Source: Bacteriovoracaceae bacterium
GTDB lineage: Bacteria; Bdellovibrionota; Bacteriovoracia; Bacteriovoracales; Bacteriovoracaceae
Length of the DNA: 49,234 nt
Direction of reading: 5' to 3'
Assembly: GCA_016784965.1 (NCBI GenBank)
Contig: JADHTQ010000031.1
Location: forward strand, 1 to 49,234
Within the stretch, counting starts at the first letter, position 1, and each line of letters starts with the position of its first letter. Below are positions 17,199 through 26,206 of this stretch, in pieces. The notes beneath the pieces were generated by a model that saw nothing but the letters and a program-made list of their open reading frames with translations, did not search any database and was not told the origin of the DNA. The translations under genes were made by a program, and so were the position numbers.

Positions 17199-17705
17199 TT
17201 ACAAACGAATCTCTTTGAGACCACTTGTTGCATATTCTTTGTATGGCAAGTAGGCCGTTTTTTGGCACTCAGAAGTAATTTCATCAATGGTGGTTCCATA
17301 TAATCTTCCAGGAGTTGCTTGATCATAATTAAAGTTTATATCATCATCAATGTGACAAACGGCACTTTTTAGGCCCTTTGCACTGGAGATTAGTTTAATG
17401 TTTGATATTCCTGCGCTGCTGTCTTCACCATGGATGGATTGAGCTAGCTTATAGCACTCATACCTGATTTGGCTAAGAGTACCAGTTAACTGGCCCATAT
17501 CGGTTTGGTCATAATCAAATTGGTTGTCATTATCAATTTGGCAGGTTGCTTGGTAGGTAATTAGTTTTGGGGCAGATTGGTGAGTGTTACTGATATTATG
17601 ATTTAAAAGTGCAATCCTTCGACCTAAGTTGGCATTGGCTTTTTGGGGTAGGGATACTAAAATCATGACAATAAAAATCAAGCTATTTATAGTTGCAGTA
17701 CTCAC
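17199..17705 (-). CDS. Secreted protein with a duplicated Cys/Asp motif, family unknown
   Basis: 168 residues, not recognised. It starts at GTG (17705) with GGAGG eight bases upstream. The signal peptide ends near QKANA. Two about 34-residue units repeat. Residues 55-88 begin CQIDNDNQFDYDQTDMGQLT and residues 117-150 begin CHIDDDINFNYDQATPGRLY. Each opens with a Cys and carries a second Cys before the end (84 and 147), so one disulfide per unit is plausible. The repeated D-N-D-x-x-F-x-Y-D pattern is acidic and could bind a divalent cation, but that is a guess. It lies between the ACBP gene and the acyl-CoA operon. Confidence 0.6.
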   Translation of the reverse strand: MSTATINSLIFIVMILVSLPQKANANLGRRIALLNHNISNTHQSAPKLITYQATCQIDNDNQFDYDQTDMGQLTGTLSQIRYECYKLAQSIHGEDSSAGISNIKLISSAKGLKSAVCHIDDDINFNYDQATPGRLYGTTIDEITSECQKTAYLPYKEYATSGLKEIRL

Positions 17706-17889
17706 GTATCAGGCCTCCAATGTTTGGGCCAAAACTTCAGTGTGTGGGCCCAATTCATATCTTCAGTCTAATTATAGCAACTAACGTGCCAAGAAAAAAA
17801 GGGAAATTAAAGACAATTTATGTAGCACTGTGACACTTTGGTGCATTATGTACCCTGGGGGTGGACGCAGTTCGTCACCAGTTAACTTA

Positions 17890-19023
17890 TTATTCATACT
17901 CTTTTTTAAGGTTTCTAGATATTACAAGTCGTTGAATTTGGTTAGTACCCTCTACTATTTGCAATACCTTAGCATCTCTCATGAAACGCTCTACGGGAAA
18001 TTCTTTGGTATAACCAACGCCACCTAAGATCTGGACAGCATCAGTGGTTACCTTCATCGCCGTATCGGTGGCCTTAAGTTTTGCCATGGATGCAAGTTTT
18101 TGGTTGTTCTTTTTTCTATCATAGAGGTTTGCCGCCTGATAAACCAATAACTTAGAGGCCTCAATCTCCGTTGCCATATCTGCTAACATAAAGCTAATTC
18201 CTTCAAAATTGAAGATGCTTTTGTTAAATTGTTTGCGCTCGAGGGCAAATTTTAACGAGTGCTCCAGTGCAGCTGTTGCCAGTCCGGTGGCAATGGCACC
18301 AATAGTGATTCGGCCTCGATCTAGAGCGGACAGTGCAATTTTTAAGCCCTTGCCCTCTTTCCACAGTAAGTTTTCGTGAGGAATTGTGCAATTTTCAAAA
18401 ATTAGCTCGGTGGTTGGTGATGAGCGCCAACCCATCTTTTTTTCTTTTTTGCCATAGCTAAAGCCTGGTGTCCCATCTTCTACGATAAATGCTGAGATAC
18501 CAGTTTTGTTGGAATCAGCTGTTTTGGCCATGACGATATAGGTTTTGGCAATACCACCAGAAGTTACAAACATTTTACAACCGTTAAGGATATAGCCCTC
18601 ATCAGTTTTTTTGGCGGTAGTTCGCAGTGCCGCTGCATCAGAGCCTGCTTGTGACTCTGTAAGCGAAAATGCCCCAATCGCCTCTCCACTGGTCAGCGGT
18701 GGGAGATATTTTTCTTTTTGCGATTTATTGCCATATTCGTTGATTATGGATTGAACCATAGTTGAAACAGAAATTGTTACCGCATAGGCAACAGATGACT
18801 GGGCAATTTCACAAAGTATTACACATAAAGTTTGATAGGAGAGTCCGACTCCTCCATACTGCTCAGGAAGTGTGACGCCGGCAAATCCCAATTGTCCCAA
18901 TTGTGAAAAAATCTCCATGCGAAAATGTGAGTTTTCATCATCTTCTAGAGCATAGGGCTCAATTTGTTCTAGCCTAAAGCGCTTTAGTTGTTGTTGAAGT
19001 TCTTGCTCCAAGTCGTCCATCAT
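17890..19023 (-). CDS. Acyl-CoA dehydrogenase (last gene of the butyrate-type operon)
   Basis: 377 residues, the normal length for a short/medium-chain acyl-CoA dehydrogenase. The FAD-binding and catalytic blocks are visible: FSLTESQAGSDAAALRT, TKTGISAFIVE-type loop, SALDRGRITIGAIATGLA, DAVQILGGVGYTKEFPVERF and the catalytic Glu in QIVEGTNQIQ. It would abstract the alpha proton and form a 2,3-enoyl-CoA, passing electrons to an electron-transfer flavoprotein (not in the window). It lies 23 bp after the HBD gene and is probably the last cistron. Substrate is likely a branched or short chain, by context. Confidence 0.92.
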   Translation of the reverse strand: MMDDLEQELQQQLKRFRLEQIEPYALEDDENSHFRMEIFSQLGQLGFAGVTLPEQYGGVGLSYQTLCVILCEIAQSSVAYAVTISVSTMVQSIINEYGNKSQKEKYLPPLTSGEAIGAFSLTESQAGSDAAALRTTAKKTDEGYILNGCKMFVTSGGIAKTYIVMAKTADSNKTGISAFIVEDGTPGFSYGKKEKKMGWRSSPTTELIFENCTIPHENLLWKEGKGLKIALSALDRGRITIGAIATGLATAALEHSLKFALERKQFNKSIFNFEGISFMLADMATEIEASKLLVYQAANLYDRKKNNQKLASMAKLKATDTAMKVTTDAVQILGGVGYTKEFPVERFMRDAKVLQIVEGTNQIQRLVISRNLKKEYE

Positions 19024-19046
19024 AAATCTCTTTGAAAAAATTTTGC

Positions 19047-19898
19047 TTAGTATTCGAAGAAGCCACGGCCTGATTTTCGGCCTAAACGTCCAGCTTGAAC
19101 ATATTTTTTAAGAAGTGGGCATGGGCGATATTTGGTGTCTCCTAGGCCATCAAGTAGTACATTCATGATTGCAAGGCAAGTATCTAGCCCTATAAAGTCG
19201 GCAAGCTCCAAAGGTCCCATGGGTTGGTTAGTTCCAAGCTTCATAGCTTGATCGATATCTGCAGCACTGGCAACACCTTCGTAGAGCGCGTATACCGCTT
19301 CGTTAATCATAGGCATTAATATTCTGTTTACGGCAAAGCCTGCCACATCGTTAGCACGTACAAAGACTTTCCCCATTTTTTTGGCAACGGCATCAACGGC
19401 ATCAAAGGTCTCTTCGCTGGTTTCAAGGCCTCGAATTCCTTCAATTAATTTCATAACGGGGACAGGATTCATAAAGTGCATACCTGCAACCTGTTGAGCA
19501 CGTCCTGTTACTGCTGCAATTTCGGTAATGGAGATAGAAGAGGTATTAGTTGCAAGGATTGCAGAATCTTTTGCTACCTCATCCATCTTTTTAAAGATAT
19601 CAAATTTAATTTTTTTGTTTTCAGTTGCAGCTTCTATGATTAAGTCGCAGTCACTCATGGCCTCAAGCTCAGCAGCTGGCCTAATTGCACTACAGGTAGT
19701 TTGTACAAAGTTTGAGTCCCACTTTCCCTTAGTGACACCTTTATCTAGCATCTTTTGGATGAAGGCCAAGCCGTCATTGATAATTTTTTCAGAGATATCA
19801 AATACCACAACTTGATAACCAGACATGGCAGCAACCTGGGCGATCCCTCGACCCATTTGGCCCATACCAACTACGCCAATTTTTTTTATCTCTAACAT
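19047..19898 (-). CDS. hbd: 3-hydroxybutyryl-CoA dehydrogenase
   Basis: 283 residues, the length of the short-chain HBD/PaaH type. An N-terminal NAD(H)-binding Rossmann fold (IGVVGMGQMGRGIAQVAAM) is followed by the active-site blocks ATNTSSISI and GMHFMNPVPVMKLIEG, which holds the catalytic His. The C-terminal dimerisation domain includes NRILMPMINEAVYALYEGVA and LGRKSGRGFFEY at the end. It oxidises 3-hydroxybutyryl-CoA to acetoacetyl-CoA. It is two bases downstream of the DUF6125-type gene and in one operon with two acyl-CoA dehydrogenases and a crotonase. No thiolase is present in the operon. Confidence 0.95.
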   Translation of the reverse strand: MLEIKKIGVVGMGQMGRGIAQVAAMSGYQVVVFDISEKIINDGLAFIQKMLDKGVTKGKWDSNFVQTTCSAIRPAAELEAMSDCDLIIEAATENKKIKFDIFKKMDEVAKDSAILATNTSSISITEIAAVTGRAQQVAGMHFMNPVPVMKLIEGIRGLETSEETFDAVDAVAKKMGKVFVRANDVAGFAVNRILMPMINEAVYALYEGVASAADIDQAMKLGTNQPMGPLELADFIGLDTCLAIMNVLLDGLGDTKYRPCPLLKKYVQAGRLGRKSGRGFFEY

Positions 19899-19900
19899 AC

Positions 19901-20647
19901 TTATTCTCCAGTTTTAATAGAAAATTTCCAAGCACAGTACCAATTGTCGGGATGCTTATCTGGAGGGCATCCAATACACTCAGTAGTTATCCTTGAATCT
20001 ATTGTTTCAGCAAAGGTACTATACTCTGCAACTCCTGCAGACTTACAGGGGTAGTCATCAAGATTTTTACGCTTTCTGGCCGCCTGTACTCGACAGGTGT
20101 TCATTTGAAACACAAAACTGTTCTGGGTTTCATCGACAATACTTTGTTCATTAATTGAAGCATATATTCTCTGTCCTAAGGCCAACTTTAGGCCTTCAAG
20201 CCCACAATCTTTTTTAAGCTTCAATAATTCTTTGATTGATGAGGCTTCTACAGGCGAGAATTGGGCCCAGCAGGAATCATTACAGCGCTTGGCCTCGATC
20301 ATACTTTTGGCCTTTTCTACCTCTTGAAACCAAACGCCATCATTGGCCAGCCAGTTGACGGCCAAACTATCCTTTAGCTCGTCGAGCTTATCTTGAGGCA
20401 TGGAGAGCAGAAATTTTGGGATGCTATTTTCTACTTCAAAATCTAAAGTTTGGGCCAATCTATTGATCTGTAGGTTGATACTTTTTTTCGATACTTTTTG
20501 CAAAATATCTTGAGCCTTTTGTGGACCTAGTTGGTGAGTAGCTTCTGCATACCACAAACCGTGATGCACGATAGTTCGATGAACAAAATCAATAATCAAG
20601 TTTGCAGTTTCAACCTTATCACTTGGTAAAGTCTGTGTGTTTTGCAT
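19901..20647 (-). CDS. Cysteine-rich DUF6125-type protein
   Basis: 248 residues. The pattern NDGVWFQEVEKAKSM, NDSCWAQFSPVEA, FQMNTCRVQAARKRKNLDDY and TECIGCPPDKHPDNWYCAW matches a conserved uncharacterised family that I know as DUF6125 (name from memory). Cys pairs (C-x2-C in CIGCP, plus Cys in NTC, YPC and YCAW) suggest a metal or iron-sulfur site. It is a cytoplasmic protein with no signal peptide. It sits inside the fatty-acid operon, 18 bp after the acyl-CoA dehydrogenase and two bases before hbd, and is therefore very likely co-expressed. Function is unknown; a role in acyl-CoA chemistry is guilt by association only. Confidence 0.6.
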   Translation of the reverse strand: MQNTQTLPSDKVETANLIIDFVHRTIVHHGLWYAEATHQLGPQKAQDILQKVSKKSINLQINRLAQTLDFEVENSIPKFLLSMPQDKLDELKDSLAVNWLANDGVWFQEVEKAKSMIEAKRCNDSCWAQFSPVEASSIKELLKLKKDCGLEGLKLALGQRIYASINEQSIVDETQNSFVFQMNTCRVQAARKRKNLDDYPCKSAGVAEYSTFAETIDSRITTECIGCPPDKHPDNWYCAWKFSIKTGE

Positions 20648-20665
20648 ATTACCCCTTTTATAATT

Positions 20666-21808
20666 TTAATTCGTTTCTTTTAACTCTAACCCGGCAATTA
20701 CTATTTTTTGTACTTCAGAGGTTCCTTCATAGATCTCTGTAATTTTTGCATCTCTAAAGTGTCGTTCCACAGGGAATTCTTTGGAATAGCCATTTCCTCC
20801 GCAAACTTGGATCGCCTTAGTGGTAACCCACATGGCGGCTTCAGATGCCATTAATTTGGCCTGAGCACTTGATTTGCTGTAGAATTCATTATTAGTTTTT
20901 TTCTCACTGCTGTCTAAAATTAGTAGACGAGAAGCTTGAAGTTTGGTGCTCATGTCTGCCAAAATAAATTGGATTCCTTGTAAGTTAGCTATTGGTGCTC
21001 CAAATTGGATTCTCTCTTTAGAGTATTTTTTAGCAAAACGAAATGCCGCTTCACCGATACCAAGAGCTTGTGCAGCAATACCGAGTCTTCCTCCGTCCAA
21101 GGTGGCCATTGCAATCCGAAATCCTTTTTGGGCCTGACCAAGTAGGTTTTCTTTTGGTACTCTCACTTTGTCAAAAGTGATTTGAGCGGTGGAAGAACCC
21201 TTGATACCCATCTTTTCTTCCAATTTGGCCACACTATAGCCTGGAGTATTTGCCTCTACAATAAATGCTGAGATCCCTTTGTAATTTGCAGTTTTTTCAG
21301 TTTTGGCAAACACTATTGCTACGGTTGCCTCTTTGCCATTGCTGATAAAATTTTTGTTACCAGTTATTTCATAGTAGTCGCCTTTATCTTCAGCAAAGGT
21401 GGTTAGAGAGCCTGCATCTGAGCCTGCATCTGGTTCTGTGAGACAAAAACAACCAATATGTTCTCCGCTAGCTAGTTTTGGTAGATACTTTTTCTTTTGC
21501 TCTTCGGTGCCAAACTGCAAAATTGGCCAGCTACTAAGAGATGCTTGTACTGAAACTACAACTCCAGTTGAAGCGCAGCCTCTGGAGAGTTCTTCCATAA
21601 TTATGGCGTAAGCTGTGTAGTCCATACCTGAGCCACCATATTCTTCGGGAATAAAAATTCCCATGAAGCCATTTTCACTTAGTTTTTTTATAACGCTTGG
21701 AGGAATAGCTGCCTCTTTATCAATTTGAGCGGCCAAGGGAGCAAGCTCCTTGTCGGCAAATTTAGCGGCCATCTCTCTAATGTCTTTGTAGTTACTTTCA
21801 ATGCTCAT
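20666..21808 (-). CDS. Butyryl-CoA-type acyl-CoA dehydrogenase
   Basis: 380 residues. The blocks are typical of short-chain acyl-CoA dehydrogenases: FCLTEPDAGSDAGSLTT, EKMGIKGSSTAQITFDKVRV, ATLDGGRLGIAAQALGI, QVCGGNGYSKEFPVER and the catalytic Glu in EIYEGTSEVQ. It is close in pattern to Bcd of anaerobes and proteobacteria. It would oxidise butyryl-CoA to crotonyl-CoA, the step before the adjacent crotonase and hbd gene products. It lies 20 bp downstream of the crotonase gene and 18 bp upstream of the DUF6125-type gene. No ETF genes are in the window, so electrons must go to an ETF encoded elsewhere. Confidence 0.93.
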   Translation of the reverse strand: MSIESNYKDIREMAAKFADKELAPLAAQIDKEAAIPPSVIKKLSENGFMGIFIPEEYGGSGMDYTAYAIIMEELSRGCASTGVVVSVQASLSSWPILQFGTEEQKKKYLPKLASGEHIGCFCLTEPDAGSDAGSLTTFAEDKGDYYEITGNKNFISNGKEATVAIVFAKTEKTANYKGISAFIVEANTPGYSVAKLEEKMGIKGSSTAQITFDKVRVPKENLLGQAQKGFRIAMATLDGGRLGIAAQALGIGEAAFRFAKKYSKERIQFGAPIANLQGIQFILADMSTKLQASRLLILDSSEKKTNNEFYSKSSAQAKLMASEAAMWVTTKAIQVCGGNGYSKEFPVERHFRDAKITEIYEGTSEVQKIVIAGLELKETN

Positions 21809-21828
21809 ACTGGTGTCCTTTTTTACAT

Positions 21829-22638
21829 TTATCTAAAATTAGCTTTTCTTTTTTCTAAAAATGCCTTAGTGCCCTCTTGCATATCAGTTGTGGCAAAGCA
21901 CAATCCAAACTGTTTGCTCTCTAGCTGTAGGCCATCTTGAACAGTTAAGTCCACTCCACGGTTTAGAGTTTTCTTACAAGCGGCAATTGCCTGGGGAGAG
22001 TTTTGAGAAATTTTTGAAATGATGGTAATCGCTGTATCCATCATCTCCTCTTTGGTCTCAAAGAGTTGTAATACCAATCCGATCTGTTGTGCCTCTTGTG
22101 CCGAAACATTTCGGCCAGTGTAGAGAATTTCTTTTGCTCTGCTGCGACCAACTAATTTAGCAAGGCGTTGTGTGCCTCCAAATCCTGGTATTAGGCCCAA
22201 TTTTGCTTCTGGTTGACCAAAAATTGACTTGTTGGTCGCCAAAATAAAATCACATCCCATGGCCATTTCGCAGCCTCCACCTAAAGCAAATCCATCAACG
22301 GTAGCTATAATTGGAACTGACAGCTCTTCCATGGCCAGGGTTGCCTCTTGACCCAAGGTACTCATTTTGGAGGCCTGCTCTGGAGAAATATCTGCCATCT
22401 CCTTAATATCTGCACCGGCAACAAAAGCACGATCTCCTGCACCGGTCAGGATGACTCCGGCAAGTGAGCTGCTTTTACTTTCTTGGATGTTGTTTTCAAG
22501 TTTGGTTAAAATATCTTTAAGTTCGCTTAACACTTTTGTGTTTAAGGCATTTAGGTTTTTTGGTCGATTGATGGTAATGGTTCCAATATTGCCATCTTCG
22601 CTGTAGACTATGCACTCGTAGTTAGTATTCATATCCAT
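21829..22638 (-). CDS. Enoyl-CoA hydratase (crotonase)
   Basis: 269 residues from the ATG at 22638 (AGAGGG upstream); the extra 14 residues of the open frame are unlike the family. The crotonase fold is clear: INRPKNLNALNTKVLSEL, AGDRAFVAGADIKEM, FALGGGCEMAMGCDF (first catalytic Glu) and FGQPEAKLGLIPGFGGTQRL (second catalytic Glu). It hydrates crotonyl-CoA to 3-hydroxybutyryl-CoA. It is the first gene of the leftward operon, so the region 22681-22810 upstream should hold its promoter together with that of the divergent IcmF gene. Confidence 0.94.
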   Translation of the reverse strand: MDMNTNYECIVYSEDGNIGTITINRPKNLNALNTKVLSELKDILTKLENNIQESKSSSLAGVILTGAGDRAFVAGADIKEMADISPEQASKMSTLGQEATLAMEELSVPIIATVDGFALGGGCEMAMGCDFILATNKSIFGQPEAKLGLIPGFGGTQRLAKLVGRSRAKEILYTGRNVSAQEAQQIGLVLQLFETKEEMMDTAITIISKISQNSPQAIAACKKTLNRGVDLTVQDGLQLESKQFGLCFATTDMQEGTKAFLEKRKANFR

Positions 22639-22733
22639 AATCTTGCACCCTCTTTGGTCCATTGGTTGTACTGATCTCACTAAAGGCGTCGATTGTAGGC
22701 CTAAGGTGACAAGTGGTCAAGCAGATTTCAAAG

Positions 22734-22750
22734 ATTATGGTGGCCATAAT
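22734..22750. promoter_or_regulatory. ATTATGGTGGCCATAAT palindrome
   Basis: A perfect 7+7 dyad around a 3-base centre, lying inside the outer GACAAGTGGT pair and closer to the crotonase side of the divergent promoter region. The length and symmetry fit an operator for a dimeric helix-turn-helix repressor. It is too far from either start for a simple terminator role. Confidence 0.5.
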
Positions 22751-22760
22751 TGTAATTTCT

Positions 22761-22775
22761 GGTTAAAAATTAACC
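22761..22775. promoter_or_regulatory. GGTTAAAAATTAACC palindrome
   Basis: A perfect 6+6 dyad with an AAA centre. It is 36 bases ahead of the icmF GTG start and directly precedes TAATAT (22776-22781), a possible -10 box, so a bound protein would block icmF transcription. The bases do not match the ATTATGG dyad, so a second regulator or a DNA-structure role is possible. Confidence 0.45.
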
Positions 22776-22810
22776 TAATATTTAAAACCACTTGTCCATA
22801 GGAGTTAATC

Positions 22811-25800
22811 GTGAGTAAGGCCCCCGTACTCTATGCACCACAGTATAAAATTAGGATTGTAACTGCAACATCATTGTTTGATGGCCATGATGTTGCGATA
22901 AATATTATGCGTCGAATTCTACAAGACTTTGGCTGTGAAGTAATCCATTTAGGTCATAACCGTTCAGTGCAAGAAATTGTTGAATGTGCTATCCAGGAAG
23001 ATGCACAGGGCATCGCAATAACGTCATATCAGGGCGGGCACATTGAGTACCTCAAATACATGTACGATTTATTGGAAGAGTATGATGCAGGATACATTCG
23101 CATTTTTGCAGGTGGTGGGGGAGTCATTCTTCCCAGCGAAATAGAGCAGCTGCAAAACTATGGTATTGAGCGCATATACTCTCCGGACGATGGAAGACAG
23201 ATGGGTCTTCAAGGAATGATTAGTGATCTGCTGTCGCGATGTGATTTTGCTACGGGCGATAATGCTTCGGAGTTAAATGTCTCAAGATTTAATAAAAGAA
23301 ATCATAAATTAATTGCTAAACTTATTAGCGCCAGCGAAAACTATCCTCAACAATTTGGGGAAGTTCTTACCAAAATAAATGCACAAGACAAAAGCGAAGA
23401 CAAAAAAATTCCAATACTGGGCATTACAGGCACAGGAGGAGCGGGAAAATCCTCTTTGGTAGATGAGTTAGTGAATCGCTTTTTAACAGACTTTCCAGAC
23501 AAGGATTTAGCAATTATTTCAGTTGATCCCTCAAAGCGAAAAACGGGGGGAGCACTCCTCGGCGATAGAATCAGAATGAATTCTATTAACAGTGAGCGGG
23601 TTTATATGCGCTCAATGGCAACTAGACAATCCAATTTGGCACTTTCTAAACACGTCAATGATGCAGTTGCGGTGGCCAAGGCCGCCAAATTTGATCTCAT
23701 CATTTTGGAGACCTCTGGAATTGGCCAATCAGATACTGAAGTCACTGAATACTCAGATGTTTGTCTCTATGTGATGACACCAGAATATGGTGCCCGCACG
23801 CAATTAGAGAAAATTGATATGTTGGACTTTGCCGACCTGGTTGCTTTGAATAAGTTTGACAAAAGGGGAGCAGAGGACGCTTTGCGCGACATTAAAAAGC
23901 AATTCAAACAAAATAAGAAACTGTTTCAAGTAGATGATAGCGTACTTCCCATCTTCGGCACTATGGCCTCAAAATTTAATGATCCAGGGGTCAATCAACT
24001 ATACAAATTTCTTTTAGTAGAGTTGGTTGCAAAAACCGGGGTGGATTTAAGTTCTGATTTTGAAGCAAGCCAGGATGTCGCGCCAACAAGTTACATAATT
24101 CCACCCAGCAGAACCAGATACCTCTCAGAAATTGTGGACACAATTTCCAACTATGACAATTGGGTCAATCAACAAGCAAAGACCGCCCATAAATTATATT
24201 CGCTGCTTGAGTCCATGGAGGTTGCCAAGCACAAAAATGAACTATCATCTGGCCTTGCAGAATTAGCAAAAGAGGTAGCAGTGGATCTCGATGGCCAAAG
24301 TAAAAAGATTCTTGATGGCTGGGAGGACAAAGTTAAAGCTTATCAAGGTGATTATTACCACTACAAAGTGCGCAACAATGAACTAAAAATTGCCACTAGT
24401 ACTGAAACAATTTCTGGCAGCAAAATACCTAAAATTTCATTTCCCAAATATAAAGGATGGGGCGATATTTTGCGTTGGAACTTGCAAGAAAATGTACCCG
24501 GCGAATTTCCCTATACGGCGGGAGTTTTTCCCTTTAAACGAGAGGGCGAAGATCCAACTAGAATGTTTGCCGGCGAGGGCGGACCAGAGCGCACCAACCG
24601 GCGCTTTCACTACGTATCAAAAGGGATGGCCGCCAAGCGTTTATCCACTGCTTTTGATTCGGTCACTCTCTACGGTGAAGATCCATCAACTAGACCTGAT
24701 ATTTATGGAAAAATTGGCAATGCAGGTGTCTCCATTTGCTGCCTAGATGATGCTAAAAAGCTTTACTCGGGATTTCACCTCACTGACCCCAAAACTTCTG
24801 TCTCTATGACAATTAATGGTCCTGCTATTATTTTGGTGGGGTTTTATTTAAATGTGGCTATAGATCAAGAGTGCGAAAAATATATTATTGAAAACAACTT
24901 GCAAGAGAAAGTTAAGGCAAATATAGCTCAAATTTTTCAGGCAAAAGGGATATCAGCTCCTTGTTATAATGGAGATCTACCAGAAGGCAATGATGGCCTG
25001 GGCCTTATGCTTTTAGGTGTGACCGGCGATCAAGTGTTAGATCAAGCAGTTTATCAAAAAATTATGGCAGAAACGATTACCAAAGTTAGAGCAACTGTGC
25101 AGGCGGATATTTTAAAAGAAGATCAAGCACAAAATACTTGTATTTTTTCCACTGAGTTTGCCCTAAAACTGATGGGTGATGTTCAAGAATATTTTATTGA
25201 CCACAAGATTAAAAATTTCTACTCAGTGTCTATCTCTGGCTATCACATAGCAGAGGCGGGGGCCAATCCAATAACTCAACTGGCACTTACATTATCCAAC
25301 GGCTTTACACTTGTGGAGTATTATTTGTCGCGAGGAATGGATATCAACAAGTTTGCTCCAAGTCTTTCATTTTTCTTCTCAAATGGCATTGATCCAGAGT
25401 ATGCAGTCATCGGACGTGTTGCCCGGCGAATTTGGGCCAAGGCCATGAAACTAAAGTACGGCGCCAATGAACGCTCTCAGATGCTTAAATATCACATTCA
25501 AACCTCAGGTCGCTCACTACACGCCCAAGAAATTGACTTTAATGATATTAGAACTACTCTGCAGGGATTGTACGCAATTTATGATAACTGCAACTCACTT
25601 CACACCAATGCCTACGATGAAGCGATTACGACACCCACTGAGGAGTCAGTAAGAAGGGCGATGGCCATCCAGCTAATTATCAACAAAGAGTTGGGGCTTG
25701 CTAAAAATCAAAATCCAATGCAGGGATCATTCATTATCGAAGAGCTAACTGATTTAGTAGAGCAAGCAGTGCTGATGGAGTTTGAGCGCATCTCCCAACG

Positions 25801-26188
25801 TGGTGGAGTTTTAGGTGCCATGGAGACTATGTATCAGCGAAGTAAAATTCAAGAAGAGTCTATGCACTACGAACACTTAAAGCACACCGGTGAGTATCCC
25901 ATAATTGGTGTTAATACCTTTTTATCCTCTAAGGGCTCCCCAACAATCATCCCAGGGGAGGTAATTCGTGCTACAACAGAGGAAAAAGAAGCGCAAATTA
26001 GAACGATAGCAAATCTCCATAAAAAAAATGAGGCCAACGCCAAAAATCAACTAAAAAAGCTACAACAGGTGGCCAAGGAGAACCTCAATATTTTTGAAAA
26101 TATTATGGAGGCCAGCAAGTACTGTTCTATTGGCCAAATTTCTTCTGCTCTTTATGAGGTGGGTGGCAAATATCGCAGGAATATGTAG
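22811..26188 (+). CDS. icmF: IcmF-type fused isobutyryl-CoA mutase (B12 domain, GTPase chaperone, mutase)
   Basis: 1125 residues. Three parts follow in the order of IcmF. First is a B12-binding domain (about 10-150) with FDGHDVAIN, His26 as the likely cobalt ligand, and [11 protein letters not shown]. Next is a MeaB-like G-domain chaperone (about 200-420) with GTGGAGKS at 207-214 and NKFDKRG. Last is the TIM-barrel mutase (about 540-1125) with [13 protein letters not shown] at about 567 and [13 protein letters not shown]. These lines fit isobutyryl-CoA rather than methylmalonyl-CoA mutase, whose first motif reads YPFTVFRGPYPTMY. It would interconvert isobutyryl-CoA and butyryl-CoA (possibly other branched acyl-CoAs). 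The start is GTG at 22811, with AGGAG six bases before it. It is divergent from the beta-oxidation operon. Confidence 0.92.
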   Translation: MSKAPVLYAPQYKIRIVTATSLFDGHDVAINIMRRILQDFGCEVIHLGHNRSVQEIVECAIQEDAQGIAITSYQGGHIEYLKYMYDLLEEYDAGYIRIFAGGGGVILPSEIEQLQNYGIERIYSPDDGRQMGLQGMISDLLSRCDFATGDNASELNVSRFNKRNHKLIAKLISASENYPQQFGEVLTKINAQDKSEDKKIPILGITGTGGAGKSSLVDELVNRFLTDFPDKDLAIISVDPSKRKTGGALLGDRIRMNSINSERVYMRSMATRQSNLALSKHVNDAVAVAKAAKFDLIILETSGIGQSDTEVTEYSDVCLYVMTPEYGARTQLEKIDMLDFADLVALNKFDKRGAEDALRDIKKQFKQNKKLFQVDDSVLPIFGTMASKFNDPGVNQLYKFLLVELVAKTGVDLSSDFEASQDVAPTSYIIPPSRTRYLSEIVDTISNYDNWVNQQAKTAHKLYSLLESMEVAKHKNELSSGLAELAKEVAVDLDGQSKKILDGWEDKVKAYQGDYYHYKVRNNELKIATSTETISGSKIPKISFPKYKGWGDILRWNLQENVPGEFPYTAGVFPFKREGEDPTRMFAGEGGPERTNRRFHYVSKGMAAKRLSTAFDSVTLYGEDPSTRPDIYGKIGNAGVSICCLDDAKKLYSGFHLTDPKTSVSMTINGPAIILVGFYLNVAIDQECEKYIIENNLQEKVKANIAQIFQAKGISAPCYNGDLPEGNDGLGLMLLGVTGDQVLDQAVYQKIMAETITKVRATVQADILKEDQAQNTCIFSTEFALKLMGDVQEYFIDHKIKNFYSVSISGYHIAEAGANPITQLALTLSNGFTLVEYYLSRGMDINKFAPSLSFFFSNGIDPEYAVIGRVARRIWAKAMKLKYGANERSQMLKYHIQTSGRSLHAQEIDFNDIRTTLQGLYAIYDNCNSLHTNAYDEAITTPTEESVRRAMAIQLIINKELGLAKNQNPMQGSFIIEELTDLVEQAVLMEFERISQRGGVLGAMETMYQRSKIQEESMHYEHLKHTGEYPIIGVNTFLSSKGSPTIIPGEVIRATTEEKEAQIRTIANLHKKNEANAKNQLKKLQQVAKENLNIFENIMEASKYCSIGQISSALYEVGGKYRRNM

Positions 26189-26206
26189 GTGAAAAGGAGA
26201 AGGTCC

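Larger units (their letters stand above)
22708..22796. promoter_or_regulatory. Inverted GACAAGTGGT pair in the divergent icmF/crotonase promoter region
   Basis: GACAAGTGGT (22708-22717) and its exact complement ACCACTTGTC (22787-22796) face each other 69 bases apart, one near each divergent gene. This is the outer pair of a nested set of inverted repeats; the inner ones are listed separately. Such symmetric placement suggests two binding sites for one regulator that acts on both operons. The regulator is not in the window. TetR- or GntR-type acyl-CoA sensors are the usual controllers of such operons (general knowledge). Confidence 0.55.

Noticed and set aside
22681-22810. Cobalamin riboswitch upstream of icmF
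   Set aside because: The space is only 130 bases and lacks the conserved B12-box; the dyads fit protein operators better.
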